NCBI GenBank assembly: GCA_943787535.1 | Contig: CALSMU010000021.1 | Location: forward strand, 1 to 64,000 | Source: an uncultured Flavobacteriales bacterium | GTDB taxonomy: Bacteria > Bacteroidota > Bacteroidia > Flavobacteriales_D > Parvicellaceae | Direction: 5' to 3' | DNA length: 64,000 bases | In this document: in pieces, positions 63,936 to 64,000 of the stretch | How positions within the stretch are numbered: position 1 is the stretch's first letter | Layout of the letters: every line of letters starts with the position of its first letter | Notes under the pieces: generated by a model | Seen by the model: the letters and a program-made list of their open reading frames with translations, nothing else | The model's database searches: none | Told to the model about the DNA's origin: nothing | Translations under genes and position numbers: made by a program

Positions 63936-64000
63936 ATGAAAAAAATATTACTTACGAATGTATTTGCAATTTTGGCTATTCTATCAGGAATAGGTCAGCA
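63936..64000 (+). CDS. Secreted protein, partial (right edge)
   Basis: ATG 63936 opens a frame MKKILLTNVFAILAILSGIGQ, a complete-looking signal peptide ending at the window edge. Only about 21 codons are visible, so the product cannot be named. Its upstream region is shared with the divergent saccharopine-dehydrogenase gene. Confidence 0.55.
   Translation, partial: MKKILLTNVFAILAILSGIGQ

Overview
The window is AT-rich, densely coded DNA from a member of the Bacteroidota, most likely a free-living, probably aquatic Flavobacteriales-type organism. The evidence is the gene content: proteins with C-terminal type IX secretion (T9SS) sorting domains, a PorE-like OmpA/PD40 protein, BatA-type membrane proteins, a fused E1 alpha-beta 2-oxoacid dehydrogenase, and lineage-typical families (DUF4836, DUF6150, TIGR02757, ribosomal THX). 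Promoters fit the Bacteroidota -7 consensus TAnnTTTG rather than the E. coli one.

Layout. 1-1965: 5' part of a large secreted LamG-domain protein, cut by the left edge. 2.06-7.5 kb: the only clearly accessory stretch. It holds three small minus-strand genes separated by related intergenic repeats, small orphan ORFs, a two-component-propeller-like membrane sensor broken by an in-frame amber codon whose 3' end resembles a DUF932 phage/plasmid protein, and fragments of a tRNA-Arg gene next to the intact one. 7.6-20 kb: housekeeping genes (catalytically degenerate dihydroorotase, BatA-like protein, TIGR02757, endonuclease I, B12-type radical SAM protein, MsrB, YaaA, a frameshifted hemB, M42 peptidase). 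20-29 kb: cell envelope genes (TPR protein, PorE-like protein, two convergent L,D-transpeptidases, DUF4836 lipoprotein, DUF6150 repeat protein) and ribosomal THX. 29-47 kb: T9SS subtilase, fused E1 dehydrogenase, FabG, a second BatA-related protein, a sensor kinase, a YdcF protein, a sterol-desaturase-type hydroxylase, ClpB, an NlpC/P60 endopeptidase, an M42-like peptidase and tRNA-His.

47.5-50.5 kb is the most coherent regulatory unit: a Fur/Zur-type repressor divergent from a ZnuD-like TonB-dependent receptor, with two related palindromes in the 54-bp intergenic region, followed by an overlapping small Cys/His-rich lipoprotein. I read it as a metal (probably zinc) uptake locus. 50.6-64 kb: secreted T9SS protein, DUF4442 protein, DEDDh exonuclease/GIY-YIG fusion, 5-formyl-THF cyclo-ligase, DNA/RNA non-specific nuclease with a C-terminal OB-like domain, thioredoxin-like protein, M28 peptidase, CE1-type esterase, GMC oxidoreductase, M23/LysM endopeptidase, saccharopine-dehydrogenase-family protein, and the first codons of a secreted protein at the right edge.

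I see no CRISPR array, rRNA, intact insertion sequence, prophage or recognisable defence system. Two genes (hemB and the sensor) are each disrupted by one simple lesion, so sequencing or assembly error must be excluded before biology is inferred from them. All family calls come from reading motifs by eye; no database search was run.
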